Source: Nitriliruptoraceae bacterium (GTDB lineage Bacteria > Actinomycetota > Nitriliruptoria > Nitriliruptorales > Nitriliruptoraceae). Taken from it: DNA of 5,008 nucleotides. The notes under the pieces were generated by a model that saw only the letters and a program-made list of their open reading frames with translations, did not search any database and was not told the origin of the DNA. Shown in pieces: positions 4,275-5,008 of this stretch. The stretch lies in NCBI GenBank assembly GCA_007123425.1, contig SKLC01000268.1, positions 1 to 5,008 on the forward strand, in the 5' to 3' direction. The translations under genes and the position numbers were made by a program. Position 1 is the stretch's first letter. Each line of letters starts with the position of its first letter.

Positions 4275-5008
4275 GTGCCCATCTCCGACGCCACGCGCGA
4301 GGAGGCGATCCGCCTCGTGCAGCGCTATCCCGTGGCGCGCTCGGCCCTGCTGCCGCTGCTGCACCTCGTGCAGTCCGACGAGGGCTACGTCAGCGAGGAC
4401 GGGGAGGCGTTCTGCGCCGAGCTGCTGGGCCTGACCAGGGCCGAGGTCGGGGCCGTCTCGACGTTCTACACCATGTACAAGCGCGAGCCCTTCGGGGACT
4501 GGCTGCTGAGCGTCTGCACCAACCCCACCTGCAAGATCATGGGCGGCCAGGCGATCTACGACGAGTACGTCAACCGCTGCGGCGGCAACGTCGACGCCGA
4601 CGGCGGCGTGATGGTCGAGCACGCCGAGTGCCTGGGCATCTGCGACGCCGCCCCGGTGGTGCAGATCAACTACGAGATGTACGGCCCGATGAGCCACGAC
4701 GGCGCGATGGACCTGCTGGACAAGGCCAAGGCCGGCGACCCGCCGCCGTCGAACTGGTCCGGTGCCGTCCCGCCGGCCTTCCGAGCCGTCCAGCGCGAGC
4801 TGTCGGGCATCGAGGACGGCGTCGACGACCACCTCATCGAGGCCGCCCGCCTGCAGGCGCGGGCCGAGGTGCCCCCGGCCTACCGCACCGGCGAGACCGA
4901 CATCCCGGTCACCCACCCCGGCGGCGACCCGGCCGGTCACGGCGGCGACGCCTTCCGCGAGGTCGCCGGCCTCGACCTCGCACCCACCACCGAGCGCGGC
5001 CCCGGCCC
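4275..5008 (+). CDS. nuoE: NADH-quinone oxidoreductase subunit E (NuoE, 24-kDa subunit), 3'-truncated by the window edge
   Basis: NuoE is the thioredoxin-like 2Fe-2S subunit of the complex I NADH-oxidising module and carries cluster N1a next to the NuoF flavin site. 244 complete codons are visible and no stop is reached. The N-terminal helical part contains Y-P-V-A-R-S-A-L-L-P-L-L-H (from Tyr18) and V-S-T-F-Y-T-M-Y (61-68), both typical. The N1a ligands are Cys81 and Cys86 (C-T-N-P-T-C) and Cys119 and Cys123 (E-C-L-G-I-C), with spacing C-x4-C-x32-C-x3-C, close to E. coli NuoE. The conserved core ends near residue 155. The remaining 90 or more residues are a Pro/Gly/Asp/Ala-rich tail with no motif I recognise. 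E. coli NuoE has 166 residues, and actinobacterial homologues are often longer. The start is the GTG at 4275 with AGGAG 8 nt upstream. nuoF and nuoG are expected downstream. Confidence 0.95.
   Translation, partial: MPISDATREEAIRLVQRYPVARSALLPLLHLVQSDEGYVSEDGEAFCAELLGLTRAEVGAVSTFYTMYKREPFGDWLLSVCTNPTCKIMGGQAIYDEYVNRCGGNVDADGGVMVEHAECLGICDAAPVVQINYEMYGPMSHDGAMDLLDKAKAGDPPPSNWSGAVPPAFRAVQRELSGIEDGVDDHLIEAARLQARAEVPPAYRTGETDIPVTHPGGDPAGHGGDAFREVAGLDLAPTTERGPG

Noticed and set aside
2810..4294. 494-codon open frame on the minus strand opposite nuoD
   Set aside because: Its His/Val/Leu/Asp/Gly-rich product has no family motifs and is the usual antisense shadow of a strongly G/C-ending gene. nuoD itself is certain.
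4200..4940. 246-codon minus-strand open frame opposite nuoE
   Set aside because: The plus strand encodes NuoE with all four cluster cysteines. The antisense product is repetitive Val/Ala/Gly/Asp sequence typical of a shadow.
1..5008. tRNA or rRNA genes, CRISPR arrays, insertion sequences, attachment sites, or a hidden accessory system
   Set aside because: Genes cover almost all of the window, and all belong to ordinary respiratory metabolism. I saw no direct-repeat arrays, transposase motifs or RNA-gene folds, and the longest gap is 176 nt.

Overview
The window is very GC-rich (about 70% by eye) and holds six genes, all on the + strand. They are the 3' part of a geranylgeranyl-reductase-family flavoprotein gene, followed by the first five genes of a proton-pumping NADH:quinone oxidoreductase (complex I) operon in the order nuoA-nuoB-nuoC-nuoD-nuoE. 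The last gene runs off the right edge. The base composition, strongly G/C-ending codons, four GTG starts among five nuo genes, the prenyl-reductase neighbour, the acidic N-terminal extension of NuoD and the long tail of NuoE all point to a high-GC Actinomycetota. A Nocardioides-like or Streptomyces-like relative is my guess, but the sequence does not fix the genus.

Layout. 1-1250 is the reductase, with its start upstream of the window. 1251-1426 is the only sizeable non-coding gap (176 nt). It contains a GC hairpin just after the reductase stop (possible terminator), a weak candidate promoter, and the nuoA ribosome-binding site. 1427-4222 is nuoABCD, packed with overlaps of 10, 4 and 4 nt, so translation is probably coupled. 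4223-4274 is a 52-nt gap, the first break in the packed block. 4275-5008 is nuoE, open to the window end.

How the genes work together. NuoB, NuoC and NuoD form the quinone-reducing (Q) module that passes electrons from the terminal N2 cluster to the quinone. NuoA is a small membrane subunit that helps form the quinone cavity. NuoE starts the NADH-oxidising (N) module, and nuoF and nuoG are expected downstream. In actinobacteria the electron acceptor is menaquinone with a partly saturated isoprenoid tail. The upstream reductase belongs to the family that includes MenJ, which makes that saturation, so enzyme and quinone tailoring may be functionally linked.

All catalytic and metal-binding residues I could check are present, and I see no frameshift, insertion sequence, CRISPR array, tRNA or sign of transfer. 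I did not find an undescribed system here. The observations most worth a second look are small RNA structures: three of the five nuo Shine-Dalgarno sequences lie within short perfect hairpins, and two mutually exclusive hairpins sit at the start of nuoC.
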